A stretch of 64,000 bases of DNA from Trichoplax adhaerens (GCF_000150275.1 NW_002060968.1:529788-593787); one strand, 5' to 3'; shown: positions 48,563-60,397, counted from the stretch's first letter. Numbers and translations are program-made. Notes: generated by a model from the sequence alone, not told the origin.

Positions 48563-49769
48563 ATTTGGTAGTTGCAATAGTATCAAATTAATATCTATCT
48601 TGACAGATATTTATAAGTTTGATAGATTAACATGAAATATATCAATTTAAGGCCTTGAGATAATAAATATACTATCGTACAATTATTTAAATTCCTAATC
48701 ATGCTTTTTTTTTGTATGTTCAATAGATAATTAATTAGTTAGTCATCAATCATAGTATATCCAAGTCTAAAAATAACATCTTAGTCAATAAAATTATGAT
48801 AGCATCAACTTTATCATGCACACCTCAATCTTCTATAGCTTAAAGATAAATAATTTATCACTACCTAATTCATAGTAATTGTCGACTGGCACATAAAACA
48901 TTGAATACAGGTGTATGTCTTTTTTATACTAGTTGCATTTTGTAAATCATTAAAGACTCCTGTAATATTATGGTACTAATTATAGTTTATTCTTCCTAAT
49001 GATAGAAATCGCGAACAATAATGCTTTAAATTAACAGATTTTATTGAAGTAATTGACATTTCGGGTTACGGTCAATACGTCAAGTTTGATTTTGCATCTG
49101 TATAACGCTAAATAGCAAGGTTAATGAACTATTTAATCTAATATCATTAATTCACAGCTGCATTTAATTAATTTCAATATAAAGCTCTTGTAAGCTTTAA
49201 CGATTAATCAACATTTATTTAACTTAACAAAGTTTGATCAATGAAATTAAGTTAACCATGGGCTCCAAATATTTCCTAAGTAAGAAAAAAGGGAACTTTT
49301 GCTATTAATAATTGTCATAAGTTAAAAAAATATCGATTAGTCTATATTTTATTGTAACTTCTGTCGAATCCAAATTTATTTACATGACCAGATAATTTAT
49401 AACCAACGGGTCTATCGTTTGTTCTTGTTTGCATTTTTAATTCTACATAATGTTAAATTTAATCATCGTGCGTACTTTATAATTCTCTTCAAAATGGCAT
49501 AAATAATCTTAGCTGTTAAAAATTAGGCAAATTCAGTATTTCTGAGACATATATTTTAAAATAAATATAAGTTAGAGATACGGGTATAATCATTAAGAAA
49601 GTAGTTTCATGTTGCCGAGGGTAAATTCTAATGGAAATCAACTACATCAAGAGATCAATCTCTTAATGCTGAGAAAAATTTCAAATTACAATATATTGAG
49701 ATTAAGACGTTTTTGTACAATTTATATACGATAAGATTCAATTTTAAAAAAGCTGTTTCTAGCAATTTT
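48563..49769. other. Intergenic
   Basis: AT-rich, many stops, no repeats or motifs I can support. Confidence 0.4.
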
Positions 49770-51386
49770 AGAATCACATTTAAATTTAAAATAGATTTTA
49801 AGAAGGTTCTCTCAAAATCTGCGCTTGCATAATTATACGGTACTGGATTTATTGAGCATGGTATAAACATAATGTAGGTCGTTACGTACAGTAGGCTATT
49901 GAACTAAATTGCGCATTGTATAAAGTTTGGTTCTAGAAGATAACGACAAGAAATCTAAATTCAGCAAACAGAGAATGGAATAATTGTACAAACGGACATT
50001 ATCATTATTATAAGCAGTGATATTATACAATTTCTTCGTCGTTTTATTAATTTCATGACTTCAAGTTTATAATAAGAATCATCAAGAAGCGGATTATTTC
50101 TATATAATGTTAGTATGACCCTTACATAGCAAAATAGCATTAAAAGAGACGGTATTAAAACTGCTAAAATACCAAAAATCACTGCTAAACAAGTTCCGTT
50201 AAGGCATGAATTGTGATGAGAACAATAGAGAAACCATTATTCTGATAGCTATCAGTGGAGCACATAACAATTATAATTCCTGAACAAGCAAGAGTATAGA
50301 TCCAAATACCAATATGATTTATCCAAATTTTACTTTCACTAACAGGCACAGATAGCGGATGTATAATTACATGATACCTTTTAAATGAGATACTAAACAA
50401 GGTAATCTTAGAATTAGATGTAGACACCACATGAATATAACTGTTTACTATTTCAAATTCCTGATAATCTTGACTGCCTACAATAAGGGTTTCTTACGCA
50501 TTTTCGATAGTACTAACAGCAGGTATTGTATGAATTCTAGTTGTTAAACAGTTTGAGATATCTGTGATTGCTAAATCAGCAATCATTATATATGGTGGCT
50601 GCTGAAGATCTTTATTAGAAAACATCAAATAGCACATAATTACATTAAGTAAAATACCTACAGAACCGAAACTGACCATGACTACTACTGAAAACGTATG
50701 CAAAGATTCATTTACGGGATGTGACAGTGTTATGCACTGTATTAGAGTAGAAATATCTATGTTAGGATAATTCTGTTAGCCTATCCTTATTTAGTTAACT
50801 TCTAATTTTGGATATACTGTGTTTTAATATAGCACTGACTTTTTATGACAGTGACACTTATACACATACTGAAATTAATAGTTATAATAGGGAATGCAAA
50901 TCATCTACTTACAGTTCCAATCATTGTGATTTTAATTTACTTATGGTAGATCGTAAATTATCATGGAAATGTTCCGTGATAGGACATATCGTAATCTGAC
51001 TATTCTGTATTAGTCATTATATGTCTATGTTGGTAAATACTGTTGTCTGCATTAAGGGAGCAGTAGCTAAAATTAATGTCTAATTCAGTAAATGATTCTA
51101 ATGTTAATTGTATTAACTATGACTCATGAACTATTGAGGAATAGTTCTGTATATAAATGCAGCATATCGTGAGATAAAGTGAAATCTCAAACATAGTATT
51201 TAACGTAAAATACGAGGCGTCTAAGTCTTTATGTAGTCTGCTAGTAGAGCAAAAGTGTTTGTGATAGTGCAGATATCGTTCCTTGATACGTGGTTCAAGG
51301 AATTGACTTATTGATCGTATATTACGTTATCTTGTTGCAAAGCTGTTTTGTGACACGAGAAGATTCGCATCCATTAGATTAAACGT
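49770..51386 (-). pseudogene. Class A GPCR pseudogene split by a solo LTR
   Basis: Reads from 51386 leftward. The start codon is ACG (51384-51386) where the intact paralogue at 53915 has ATG, followed by F-N-L. After 51356-51360 the coding sequence is interrupted by the LTR at 50720-51355 and resumes at 50719 with N-E-S-L-H-T-F-S-V. Readable pieces: TM1-TM2 (50494-50719), TM3-TM4 (about 50185-50430; the E-R-Y is K-R-Y), TM5-TM6 with L-D-D-S-Y-Y-K (49961-50182) and TM7 N-P-V-P-Y (49770-49870). Stops and frameshifts separate the pieces. It is a relative of 52911-53915. Confidence 0.85.
50720..51355 (+). mobile_element. Solo LTR (636 bp) inside a GPCR pseudogene
   Basis: Starts TGTGACAGTG, ends TTTTGTGACA. 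Flanks are CGGGA (50715-50719) and CGAGA (51356-51360), a 5-bp target duplication with one later change; removing the LTR and one copy restores alignment with the intact paralogue. About 95% identical by eye to 60398-61032. TATA-like ATATAAA at 51151. The 63-codon ORF at 50808-50999 lies inside and is an LTR feature rather than a host gene. Confidence 0.9.
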
Positions 51387-51395
51387 TTTGCGAAC

Positions 51396-52910
51396 TTGAC
51401 GATAAACCAATTCACCAAAGCAAGTATCTTCAATTTAGTTTAATGAATTTGAATTCAAACCATAAATGATGTATTAATGGAGATCAATTGACCTTCTATC
51501 GCATAGTTTTGTAAGCTTGCAGAGATAATTTGTAAAGGTTCATATATGCAACGATATATTATACTGCAGATTTCTAAAAATATAAATATATTGTAGTAAC
51601 AGATCGTTTAAGTTAACTGAACTGAAGTTGAACTGAATCAAATTTTAATGCATTCTGTAATAGCCAACTATGATGAAAAATTTAGAAAGACTATCGGCCT
51701 TTCTAAGGAAATTAGTATAAATTTTAATTCCTTTCTTTTAGCATACAAATAGATCTATTCCTATAGCTTATTGTATTAAAATATCCGTGAGAGTATCGAT
51801 TTAAACCCAAAGTAACTACATATGGCATGCCTTCTAAATTTTTTTGCCATTAATTAGTCCTATGTGGTAAAGACTTGCTATTCATAACTATTATTATACT
51901 ATTCGCTATTCGTTTCTCGTTGTTGATGATAACCTTACCTTAGGGCTATTATATAAACTATTCGACAGATACGCGCATAGTAGTTCTAGTTTATAAAATT
52001 ATCAGTGCCCGCCCAACTGTTTTAGGATATCTGTTCGGGCTAAGCAAGATCCTTACTCATTCACCCAATATAGGCAAAGGGATAGGCAAATAATGAGACT
52101 GCGTCAAAGTAAATATTGCCCTAGTTAAAGAGGCTAATACAAAGCTTTGAATTTTTATCACATTCTAAAATTCTCTGGTAATTTGCTGGTAGAATTAGGA
52201 ATTTAATGCTGATAAGTATTGACGGGATGTAGATGTAGTTTAGAAATCTTTTAAACTTTATAATCAATACTTTCGTGTTTAAAAATATGTAAAACAAACT
52301 TTTCAGTTTATTTAGACTGACTATTAATTAAGCAGTTACAGACGTAAATGATAAGTGTGAACGCTTTTTTTAATTCTTTGACTGAAATATTATATTAGCG
52401 ATATTTTTACCCTAAAATTGAATATAGTAACTGTTATTACATTAAGTAAGCTCAAATTTAGGATTTTATGTTTTAGTAAAAAATTGGTTTTACTTGGATT
52501 CAAATATAACATTAATTGCCTTAATGCTAACTAAAGCTCTTGAATTCGTCAAAATATGTCTCTTAGATAGCTAGCTTAAACCAACAAGGAGAATTGCCGC
52601 ATGAGGGTGTTTACAATTGGTTTCAAAGTCAAATAATTTTATGAGATTACCTTTGACTACATTGCCATATTGTCATATGCGTCCCAAAATAAAGCGAATT
52701 AAATATTCCATGTACATATACGAGCTTTAAAATGGAACATAGCATACGTAAGGGTATAACCAGCAAGCGAGTGGTTTAATTTAAGGTACATGTATTTAAT
52801 TCTAATAAGATTTGGCTGTTCCTAGTAATAACTCTCTTAATACAGAATAAACTTTTAAACTTTAATGCGTTCAGATGAAGATATTTTAATGATTCTAGAC
52901 ACGATAAGTC
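51396..52910. other. Intergenic within the GPCR array
   Basis: No gene. Parts about 52140-52300 recur weakly at 54420-54560 and 57200-57310, at matching distances from the next GPCR, reflecting a tandem unit of roughly 2.8 kb. Confidence 0.45.
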
Positions 52911-54195
52911 TTACTTTATACAGCTATTTCTGACAGTTTTAGTGTACATATTTAAAATTAAGTTTAAGAAGACTCTCCTAAAACTGGCACTTGCAAAATT
53001 ATACAGTATAGGATTTACGATACCTGGTATAAACATAATGTAGGAGGTTGTGTAAAGCAGATTATTAAACTGAATAAAACTTTCATAAGCAAATTTAGAT
53101 TCTTGGAGATAAAGACTAGAAATCCAAATCCAACAAACAAGGAATGGAATAAATGAACAAGCAGACAATATCGTCATAATTAATAACGATGCTATACAAA
53201 TTTTTCGTCGTTTTATCGATTTCATGACTTTAAGTTTATAATAAGAATCATCAAGAGGCGGATTATTTCTACATAGTTTAAGTATGATCCTAACATAGCA
53301 AAATAATATTACTAGAGACGGTAGTGAAACTGAAAAAATCGTAAAGACTAATACTAAAATAAAAGCCGTTAAAGCATCGCTCGGAATAAGAACAATAGAA
53401 AAACCTGCAATCTGATATGTATCGGTAGCACGCAAGATTGTCACTATTCCTGAGCAAATAAGAGCATAGATCCAAATACCAATAATATAAATCCAAATTT
53501 TACGTTTACTAACTGGTACAGATAGCGGACTTACAATCCCGCGATATCTTTCAAACGATATAAAAGACAAGGTAATCATTGAATTGGACGCAGAAAAGCT
53601 TGAAATAAAACTGGATGCAAGGCCAAATTTCAGATAATCTTGCTTGCCTGAACTATAGCTTTCTTCTTGATTATCTGTAATACTTATCGCTAGTATCACA
53701 TTTGCATTTACTGCTAAGCAGTATAAAATATCCGTTATTGCTAAATTAGCAATCATAATATGTAGTGGCTGTTGAAGATCTTTGCTGGAAATCACCAAAT
53801 AGCACACAATTACATTAAATAAAATGCCAACAGAACCGAGACTGAGTGTGGCCACTACTGAAAACACATTCAATGACTCATTTAAGGGAAGACTTGAATT
53901 CGTTAGATTAAACATTTTGTGAAGTTGATGATAAGCTATTTCACAAATACACGAAACTTACATTCAGATTAATCAATTTAAATAAAATTATAAATGATTA
54001 TATAGACGATGATTAATCGAGGCTACTGTTGTACAATTACTCAAACTTGTAGAGACGATTGATAAAGTTAGTAATTTAATTTTGGACTTCTAACAAAAAC
54101 GAATAATTAGCAGATACAAATTGTTTAAAGTTGAGTCGTACTAAAATTTAATTTACTTTCATACCATGAAGCTGTCTCTACGCTAATACGCAGCG
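52864..54195 (-). repeat. Recent tandem duplication, copy 1
   Basis: Nearly identical to 55660-57000, including the GPCR coding region (both 1005 bp), ~45 bases of 3' flank and ~280 bases of 5' flank. Outside these limits similarity drops. Confidence 0.85.
52911..53915 (-). CDS. Class A (rhodopsin-like) GPCR, 334 aa, lacking the TM3-ECL2 Cys pair
   Basis: Intronless, ATG at 53915. N-terminal sequons N-L-T, N-S-S and N-E-S. TM1 N34, loop 1 L-Q-Q-P-L, TM2 D62 in N-L-A-I-T-D, TM3 ending E122-R-Y124, TM5 P199, loop-3 motif L-D-D-S-Y-Y-K (221-227) then K-S-I-K-R-R, TM6 S-A-C-S-F-I-P (P257), TM7 N301-P-I-L-Y305-N-F-A-S. Unlike the receptors at 47558 and 57792 it has no Cys at 3.25 (the region reads Y-L-K-F-G-L) and none in extracellular loop 2 (Y-Q-I-A-G-F), so the usual disulfide cannot form. 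Both losses are shared by its duplicate and its pseudogene relative, so they are ancestral to this subfamily. Ligand unknown. Confidence 0.9.
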   Translation of the reverse strand: MFNLTNSSLPLNESLNVFSVVATLSLGSVGILFNVIVCYLVISSKDLQQPLHIMIANLAITDILYCLAVNANVILAISITDNQEESYSSGKQDYLKFGLASSFISSFSASNSMITLSFISFERYRGIVSPLSVPVSKRKIWIYIIGIWIYALICSGIVTILRATDTYQIAGFSIVLIPSDALTAFILVLVFTIFSVSLPSLVILFCYVRIILKLCRNNPPLDDSYYKLKVMKSIKRRKICIASLLIMTILSACSFIPFLVCWIWISSLYLQESKFAYESFIQFNNLLYTTSYIMFIPGIVNPILYNFASASFRRVFLNLILNMYTKTVRNSCIK

Positions 54196-55180
54196 TGTTT
54201 GTCTGCTACCCTTAACTAAAGGCTATTGAATAATTTTGCTCTATAAATTTAATAGTTCCAGTCCATAAAAATATCAGCGCCCCGCCCCACTATTTTAAGG
54301 AATCTATTTAACTTAAGTAGGATTCCTGCCCATTTCACAATAAAGGCTAATAATAGTCCTACATCTGAGGAATTACTGTGTACGTAAAGAAAGCTAATGT
54401 CAAGTTTCAAACTTCTGCGGCATTATAAAATTATCAGGTAATTTGCTAGTAGAAATCGGTGCTTGATACTTTTAGGTAATAGTAGGATGTAGTTGTAGAT
54501 TTAAAATTATTTTAACTTTATTGTTAAAAACTTAATGTTTTAAAATATGTTACGCGAATTTTCAAGTTTATTACCTATTTAATATTCGATAAACCTTATT
54601 TATTACTCTGTCGCAGATATTATTGATTAAAGTGATTGCTTGTTTTAATTATTAGATTGGAATATTAAATTAATGATATTTTATGCTAGTATTAAATACA
54701 GCAATAGTTATTACATTCTGATCTCAAAGTTAGGATTAATTTTCATAAGAAATTAGTTTTAACTTCCATAACTCATCATTTATCGAACCTTTTAGAAATA
54801 TAGTTCGATTCTTGGTTAGTAAATAAAGGATAATAATAATATTAAGATTGACTATCCTCATAATAATCAGAAAAGAATTCTATAAGACCATCAATACTAA
54901 ATATAAGACGACTTTTTATAGTACGGAGAAATACCAATACTATTTTGACACCAATGCACCTTATTTAATTCTTATCCATATAAAATATTCTAAGAAAGTT
55001 ACAGAGCCATGTAATCTAGTGAACATAATATCAGTGAAGAGTTTAGCTATTTTACTTTTACTGATTTCGATAGCTCACCCAAATGTTACATTAATGCCTT
55101 GATACTGACTAAATCTCTTGAAATCGTAAGATATGTCTCCTAGATGGTTAGCATAAAACCGATAATAACTCTCTTAATAC
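53916..55180. other. Intergenic within the GPCR array
   Basis: The first ~280 bases are the duplicated 5' flank. The rest is AT-rich. ORF 54848-55102 (+, 84 codons) has no match to the other array spacers and no domain I recognise. Confidence 0.4.
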
Positions 55181-55640
55181 TGATTTTGATGGAGGGTTCG
55201 AAGAGTCAGATAATGTGGTTTTAGTTGCCATGCAGAGAATTGCATAAGAACTTAAGAAAAGAGGATACTTTTATTGTAGATAGTAGTTAGGTACGGTAGG
55301 TCAGCGTGGTAGCTGCCTTGAGTAAAGTGTGAATACCAAGTGTGACTAATAATGCAACTTAATAAATCTAAGGTAGAAAACGGCAATATTTATAGCTATG
55401 GCATTAGAACGCATGCAGAGAACATGATTGTAGGAATAGATACAACATATACCATAACAGGTCATAGAATAACAGATGATTGTAGAAAATAGTGAGGACT
55501 GTAATAGCTAAAAGTAGTAAGCCATATTTGAATATAGAGCGAACAGACCGTAGATATGTCTAAATATAAGATCAATACAACATGTCTATATTTAAGAGCA
55601 GAATATAGTTACAGTATATTCTAAATATACTACACTGAGT
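55181..55640. other. ~460 bp segment absent from the sister copy
   Basis: Left flank 'aataactctcttaatac' (55164-55180) matches 52830-52848, and right flank 'ttttaaacgttaatgcg' matches 52853-52868, so this segment is an insertion here or a deletion there. No clear terminal inverted repeat, TG...CA ends or target-site duplication. No ORF. Confidence 0.45.
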
Positions 55641-55659
55641 AAAATTTTAAACGTTAATG

Positions 55660-57000
55660 CGTTCAGATGAAGATATTTTAATGATTCTAGACACGATAAG
55701 TCTTACTTTATACAGCTATTTCTGACAGTTTTAGTGTACATATTTAAAATTAAGTTTAAGAAGACTCTCCTAAAACTGGCACTTGCAAAATTATACAGTA
55801 TAGGATTTACGATACCTGGTATAAACATAATGTAGGAGGTTGTGTAAAGCAGATTATTAAACTGAATAAAACTTTCATAAGCAAATTTAGATTCTTAGAG
55901 ATAAAGACTAGAAATCCAAATCCAACTAACAAGGAATGGAATAAATGAACAAGCAGACAATATCGTCATAATTAATAACGATGCTATACAAATTTTTCGT
56001 CGTTTTATCGATTTCATGATTTTAAGTTTATAATAAGAATCATCAAGAGGCGGATTATTTCTACATAGTTTAAGTATGATCCTAACATAGCAAAATAATA
56101 TTACTAGAGACGGTAATGAAACTGAAAAAATCATAAAGATTAATGTTAAAATAAAAGCCGTTAAAGCATCGCTCGGAATAAGAACAATAGAAAAACCTAC
56201 AATCTGATATGTATCGGTAGCACGCAAGATTGTCACTATTCCTGAGCAAATGAGAGCATAGATCCAAATACCAATAATATAAATCCAAATTTTACGTTTA
56301 CTAACTGATACAGATAGCGGACTTACAATCCCACGATATCTTTCAAACGATATAAAAGACAAGGTAATCATTGAATTAAATACAGAAAAGCTTGAAATAA
56401 AACTGGATGCCAGGCCAAATTTCAGATAATCTTGCTTGCCTGAACTATAGCTTTCTTCTTGATTATCTGTAATACTTATCGCTAGTATCGCACCTACATT
56501 TACTGCTAAGCAGTATAAAATATCTGTTATTGCTAAATTAGCAATCATAATATGTAGTGGCTGTTGAAGATCTTTGCTGGAAATCACCATATAGCATATA
56601 ATTATGTTAAATAAAATGCCAATAGAACCGAGACTGAGTGTGGCCACTACTGAAAACACATTCAATGACTCATTTAAGGGAAGACTTGAATTCGTTAGAT
56701 TAAACATTTTGTGAAGTTGATGATAAGCTATTTCACAAATACACGAAACTTACATTCAGATTGATCAATTTAAATAAAATTATAAATGATTAGATAGACG
56801 ATGATCAATCGAGGCTACTGTTGTACAATTACTCGAACTTTTAGAGACGATTGATAAAGTTAGTAATTTAATTTTGGACTTCTAATAAAAACAAATAATT
56901 AGCAGATACAAATACAAATTGTTTAAAGTTGAGTCGTACTAAAATTTAATTTACTCTTATACTATGAAGCTATCTCTGCGCAAATACGCAGAGAGGTTGC
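55660..57000 (-). repeat. Recent tandem duplication, copy 2
   Basis: Partner of 52864-54195; see that entry. 57000-57440 shows only weak similarity to the other array spacers. Confidence 0.85.
55703..56707 (-). pseudogene. GPCR copy truncated by one nonsense codon
   Basis: Duplicate of 52911-53915 with the same 1005-bp length and no indels. The codon for Gln271 (CAA, at 53103-53105 in the sister) is TAA here (55895-55897), a single C-to-T change on the coding strand. Translation stops after 270 residues, before extracellular loop 3 and TM7, removing N-P-I-L-Y. The 190 codons-worth of 3' sequence beyond the gene and the ~64 codons after the stop are identical by eye to the sister, so the mutation is very recent. 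It may be polymorphic, or a six-TM product may be made. Few amino-acid differences upstream (for example V to I, A to V). Confidence 0.85.
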
Positions 57001-57446
57001 CTGCCATTCTATGAAAATTAAGATAAGTTTTAATTAATTTCTATTGGCCTCGCTCAACCATCTTAAGGAGTCTTTTTAACTTTAGCAAGATCCATGATAA
57101 TTTTCAAAATAAAGGTTGATGATATTGCTTAATGTAACTTGAGTAAATACCCTATAATTCAATGAGACTAATATGAAGCTCACATCTTTTTTAATTCTGT
57201 TGATTTATCGGGGAAATTTACAGGCTTTAAGGTATAAGTTGCTCGATACTTTGAAGAAGTGGTGGAACGTAATTGTAATTTCTAAATCTATTTTACTTTA
57301 TAACCAAACGCAAAATGTTTCAGCATATATTATATGAATTTTTTAATTTATTAATGATGTAAAATAAGACAGATTTTATTAAATCTGGTCAAAGTTGCAG
57401 TGTTAAATGACGTTAAGGTTAGGACTACTTTTAAAAAATAGATTGT

Positions 57447-57635
57447 TTACACTTCGATATTGTATCGACAACGAAAATGTCTTAGAAGTAAAGTTCGATT
57501 CTGGTAAATGAATTCTGAAAATATTATTGTCAGGATAGCCAATCCTAATTTTAGCCCTAGTAGAAAGGATACAATGCCGCCAATGCCAACTAAGGACAGT
57601 TTGTGACGATATATCGATACTGCCATTACACCCAT
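57447..57635 (-). CDS. Small hydrophobic ORF, hypothetical
   Basis: 62 codons from an ATG at 57635, containing one strongly hydrophobic, Gly-rich segment (G-I-G-G-I-V-S-F-L-L-G) and a second hydrophobic run. The frame is preceded by a CAG acceptor-like site (about 57655). It could be a lone exon of a membrane protein or a chance ORF; nothing comparable appears elsewhere in the array. Not recognised. Confidence 0.2.
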   Translation of the reverse strand: MGVMAVSIYRHKLSLVGIGGIVSFLLGLKLGLAILTIIFSEFIYQNRTLLLRHFRCRYNIEV

Positions 57636-57791
57636 CCCTCCTTTTGATACTAACTGTTACAAAAAGTCTAATATAGCCATGTTACCTTACATTATCGCGT
57701 AGTTGTGAATTGTTGTTATACTATCAGCTTTATTCACGTTTTTAAACTTTTAGCCTTCATTTTCTAATAACCAAAGGACATAGTTTAATAT

Positions 57792-58793
57792 CTACCTATA
57801 AATTATTAGACTGCTAAAATATATTCTTACTCTTTTAAGCATCATTTTAATTTCCTTTTTAAAGTTATCACTTGCAAAATTATACAATATTGGGTTCAGG
57901 ATTGCTGGCAACAACATCAAGATTGTGAAAAGTTGAAAAAAGTACCAAGTCCCTTCGGGTACTTTCCAATGAAATTGTGAATCTTGCAGTTTTTGGAAAA
58001 ATAGCCAAACATACGATATAATGAACGGGCAAGACGCAGTTGAAGATATCACAGTGATGATCAAAAGCCAAATAATCGACCTGTATCTTTTACGAATGGA
58101 CTTCCTGATTCTTGTTTTATAACTGGAATCATCCATAGGAATAGTTTTTCGACATAACTTTACTAGGATGCAAACATAGCAAGTAAGAATGATGCTTAAA
58201 GGTATGAAACAGCCTATGGTAGCAAATACAGTTATTATTACTGTATCGACTACAACAGAACCAGAAGACAGCGATCCTGAACAATCGATAACATCATGGT
58301 GCTCGTAAGAGTTAAAGACCAAAAATATGGATGCCGCAGCTACAGTGTAAACCCAAAGGCTTAAAATAATAAATTTCAACTTGTGCTCTATAAAGGAAAA
58401 TTTTAACGGAAAAACTATTGCACGAAATCTTTCCATGCCAATTAGGGATAACGTTATAATAGAACTAGCTGAAGAAGTAACTCCTAAAAAATTGGCAATA
58501 TTACATATGATAGTAATACTGGTAATGGATAATTCAAGAAAAAGCTTGGGATTATGAGACGATATTACGACCAAAATGCAGTTGTAAATAGATACCATGC
58601 AATACATCATATCACCTATAGCTAGATTGGCGATCAAGCAATTTATCGGCTGCTGTAGATATTTTTTAGTAAAAATTAGCACACATACCGTCGTATTGAA
58701 GAAAATTCCTATAATACTAAGTACTGCGAGTGTTCCAAGAACAGGATAGCTCTGTAGTTTTAGGGCTGATGCCATTGAATCAGTTGCATTCAT
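57792..58793 (-). CDS. Class A (rhodopsin-like) GPCR, 333 aa
   Basis: Intronless, ATG at 58793; N-A-T sequon at residue 2. TM1 N33, loop 1 L-Q-Q-P-I, TM2 D61, C97, E121-R-F123 (Phe replaces Tyr of the DRY motif), loop-2 C171 in D-C-S-G, TM5 P198, loop-3 motif M-D-D-S-S-Y-K (220-226) then K-S-I-R-K-R, TM6 S-S-T-A-S-C-P (P256), TM7 N300-P-I-L-Y304, F-A-S, Lys/Arg-rich helix 8. A member of the same array family as 47558 and 52911, keeping both extracellular Cys. All key signalling residues are present, so it should be functional. Ligand unknown. Confidence 0.9.
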   Translation of the reverse strand: MNATDSMASALKLQSYPVLGTLAVLSIIGIFFNTTVCVLIFTKKYLQQPINCLIANLAIGDMMYCMVSIYNCILVVISSHNPKLFLELSITSITIICNIANFLGVTSSASSIITLSLIGMERFRAIVFPLKFSFIEHKLKFIILSLWVYTVAAASIFLVFNSYEHHDVIDCSGSLSSGSVVVDTVIITVFATIGCFIPLSIILTCYVCILVKLCRKTIPMDDSSYKTRIRKSIRKRYRSIIWLLIITVISSTASCPFIISYVWLFFQKLQDSQFHWKVPEGTWYFFQLFTILMLLPAILNPILYNFASDNFKKEIKMMLKRVRIYFSSLIIYR

Positions 58794-59869
58794 ATTAATT
58801 GATTAAAAAGGCTTATTAAGATTTTTTGGTGAAAATATTTTAGTCTAACGCGAAATAGAATTAACTGTACGTAAAAAGTAAGTATAATCAATTACGGCTT
58901 CTATTTCATATAGTCTTCTTATAAATGATGATAAAACTATTGAAACCAAAATTATATTTCAAAATGTATAATAATTAGCTTTAATGTCTAATATGAACCA
59001 TTTGAATGGAATCGTTTCCAAGGATTAAAAATTACTCAATTTGTCAATAAGTGTGCACCGATAATTAGTGGAATATCGTGATTGGATATTAAATTAAAAA
59101 GAAAACTAAGCATTGTGAATAATGTAGCGGTAAATGGTCGAATCAGGATCATTAGATATCACAAGTTAATGCAATAGTATTTCTAACATAAATTTATTAT
59201 CTGAATTACCAACAATCAAATGTTATAGTTAAATAATTGCTAGTAAGCGATTAATAGACTATCTATCTTATTCTATGTCAGGAATTTATCGTTATTTAAA
59301 TAATTTTTATGTAGTTACTTTTCAAGATATACTATGGTTTAGGCATATTATAATCGTTCCCAAAAAGACTATATTACGATATGCTAGGATAAATGAACAT
59401 GAGAAAAGATCTGTTGTGGAAGTTAATCTATCGAGTTGTAACTGTACAATATGGATGATACGATAAGAAATTTTAACAGTTGAGATACATTGCAGCTATA
59501 AAAAATAATTAATTACGTTCAATAAGACAAGAGTTAATTGCTATTTAAAAATCTTATAAAATGATACTGGCTTAATGCACTTAGTTTCAGGAAAATTTTC
59601 ATTTTCTGATATCCGAAGAATCAACTAATACATAATTTTGTATCGTGATAGAAATTCGTTTTCAAGACTGTTGAGAAACAAGTTTTCGATATTTTTTAGT
59701 GACAATAGCAGACTCATAGCTTGAAACTTCATTATTAATTACGTAAGAAAAATCTTCTAAATAAAGTTTAGCTAAGAAATTGGCTAGTACTAGCTTAGTA
59801 GAATGGTGTTAAACTGAATTGTAATAGCCATTAGTTAATAGAAATCATTTTCATTGACCATATAGTTTC
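58794..59869. other. Intergenic
   Basis: AT-rich. ORF 59275-59466 (+, 63 codons) shows no domain or conservation. Confidence 0.4.
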
Positions 59870-60392
59870 TTGTAGGATAAAAGATAGACTAGCAAGGATA
59901 ATATTAGCTCAGAAATGTGCAGTAGGAGGGTAGTTTTAATCTATGACAAGCTATTAGCTAGACTTACTAGATTAAAGGGAAAAATAACACTTATTTCATT
60001 TTATACTCATAATATAACTCATACCTTAAATCTGCCATGCCAGCATTACAACAATTAAATTTACTCATTCTGTAGTGGAAGAGAATTATAGTATTATAAT
60101 TTCATATTCTATCACTAATCTATGCACATTGATTGATTTTATAGTGTCACCCTTTTAGTAATCATAATTTAGTGGTAGTCATGTTAAAAGCTTTAATGTC
60201 TCAAAATTAAATCAAATGCCACCCTGTATTATTCATCCATTCTTTCCAAAGAGAAAAATAACAATATTATATCAGAGTATCCGGAGTGGCCTTAAACTGT
60301 GCTTTAGTAGCTATTTGTTAATGCGAATTTATTAACGTTGGCTCAAGAGTTGTCGTAAGGATAAAATATAGAGTAGTGACGATAATATCAGC
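59870..60392. repeat. Diverged tandem duplication, left copy
   Basis: About 59870-60300 aligns with about 60350-60392 plus 61038-61390 once the LTR is removed (markers 'ttactagatyaaagg', 'cttatttcattt', 'tatgca..ttgatttta', 'ctcaaaa.t.aatc.aatg'). Noncoding. Confidence 0.5.
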
Positions 60393-60397
60393 ATAGC

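Noticed and set aside
50808-50999. 63-codon ORF, also at 60486-60677, as a conserved gene
   Set aside because: Lies inside the two solo LTR copies; conserved because the LTRs are recent insertions.
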